Part shown: positions 6,107-6,231 of the stretch, in pieces
How positions within the stretch are numbered: position 1 is the first letter of the stretch
Layout: every line of letters begins with the position of its first letter
Assembly: GCA_937925775.1 (NCBI GenBank)
Contig: CALAMM010000095.1
Location: forward strand, 1-6,231
Direction of reading: 5' to 3'
Length of the DNA: 6,231 nt
Source of the DNA: an uncultured Fimbriimonadales bacterium
GTDB lineage: Bacteria; Armatimonadota; Fimbriimonadia; Fimbriimonadales; GBS-DC
Position numbers and translations under genes: made by a program
Notes under the pieces: generated by a model
Seen by the model: the letters and a program-made list of their open reading frames with translations, nothing else
What the model was told of the DNA's origin: nothing
Databases searched by the model: none

Positions 6107-6231
6107 CTACCAACGCTCATCTACCACATTCCCTTGCCAATTATTGAAGACCAAGTTAATCCCTATCTCGGCTTTGGAACCACGCCCTACATAAATCCCG
6201 TACTTGTTGTACCGACAGGTGTTGTTCTGCA
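6107..6231 (-). CDS. C-terminal end of a probable right-handed beta-helix repeat protein (partial)
   Basis: The last 40 codons of a minus-strand gene enter from the right edge and end at TAG 6107-6109. The residues include NNTCRYNKYGIYVGRGSKAE followed by INLVFNNWQGNVVDERW. The regularly spaced 'NN..', 'yGIyv', 'N.vfNN.qGN' pattern is that of parallel beta-helix (PbH1, NosD/pectate-lyase-like) repeats, in which Asn ladders and a Gly-Ile-Tyr strand recur every 20-odd residues. Such proteins are usually exported and bind or cleave polysaccharide, or serve as surface structures. The base composition is visibly more AT-rich than that of its GC-rich neighbours, which is common for Asn-rich repeat proteins but could also mark transfer. 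Too little is present to say whether it is an enzyme. Confidence 0.5.
   Translation of the reverse strand, partial: QNNTCRYNKYGIYVGRGSKAEIGINLVFNNWQGNVVDERW

Noticed and set aside
6081..6120. Ten-base degenerate direct repeats (CAACGCC-type units)
   Set aside because: Only three of four units match and one lies within the coding end of the beta-helix gene. C-rich runs like this occur elsewhere in the window, so it is not a CRISPR or iteron array.
5933..6172. Recurring CTATCTCG(GC) words near 5933, 6016 and 6162
   Set aside because: Eight- to ten-base matches are expected by chance in a window of this size, and the surrounding bases do not align.

Overview
The window is GC-rich bacterial DNA in which nearly every base is coding. 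The genes are close-packed, with overlapping ends, a GTG start and strong AGGAGG-type ribosome sites. Many proteins are rich in Arg, Ala, Leu and Trp. This would fit a thermophilic, Armatimonadota-like environmental bacterium, but that is only an impression; no rRNA or other marker gene is present. I saw no tRNA, rRNA, CRISPR array or insertion sequence.

Layout. (1) Bases 1-352 hold the N-terminal part of a DNA methyltransferase (plus strand). It loses its family character just where the stop codon of the opposing gene lies. (2) Bases 297-4701 (minus strand) are a tight three-gene operon, read from 4701 down to 297: a 575-residue exported, membrane-anchored protein with a glutamine-amidotransferase-like (DUF4350-like) ectodomain, then two polytopic proteins resembling ABC-2-type permeases. 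No ATPase gene is present. (3) Bases 4702-4758 are a short divergent control region. (4) Bases 4759-5550 (plus strand) encode a complete slipin/stomatin (SPFH) membrane protein without an adjacent NfeD partner. (5) Bases 5506-5945 (minus strand) carry a GAF-like domain split over two frames, probably a decaying gene. (6) Bases 5946-6106 contain no gene I can support. (7) Bases 6107-6231 (minus strand) are the last 40 codons of a probable right-handed beta-helix protein that runs off the window.

How the genes work together. The three operon proteins probably form one envelope system, with two membrane channels or permeases and a large outward-facing subunit, powered by an ATPase encoded elsewhere. 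The slipin is transcribed divergently from the same control region and may share its regulation, but a functional link is only inferred. Both outer flanks (truncated methylase on the left; broken GAF gene and unassigned spacer on the right) look like worn or rearranged DNA around an intact core. The most puzzling spot is the junction of the exported-protein gene and the first permease gene near 2974-3010. There, an excellent ribosome site and ATG lead into the wrong frame for the permease.
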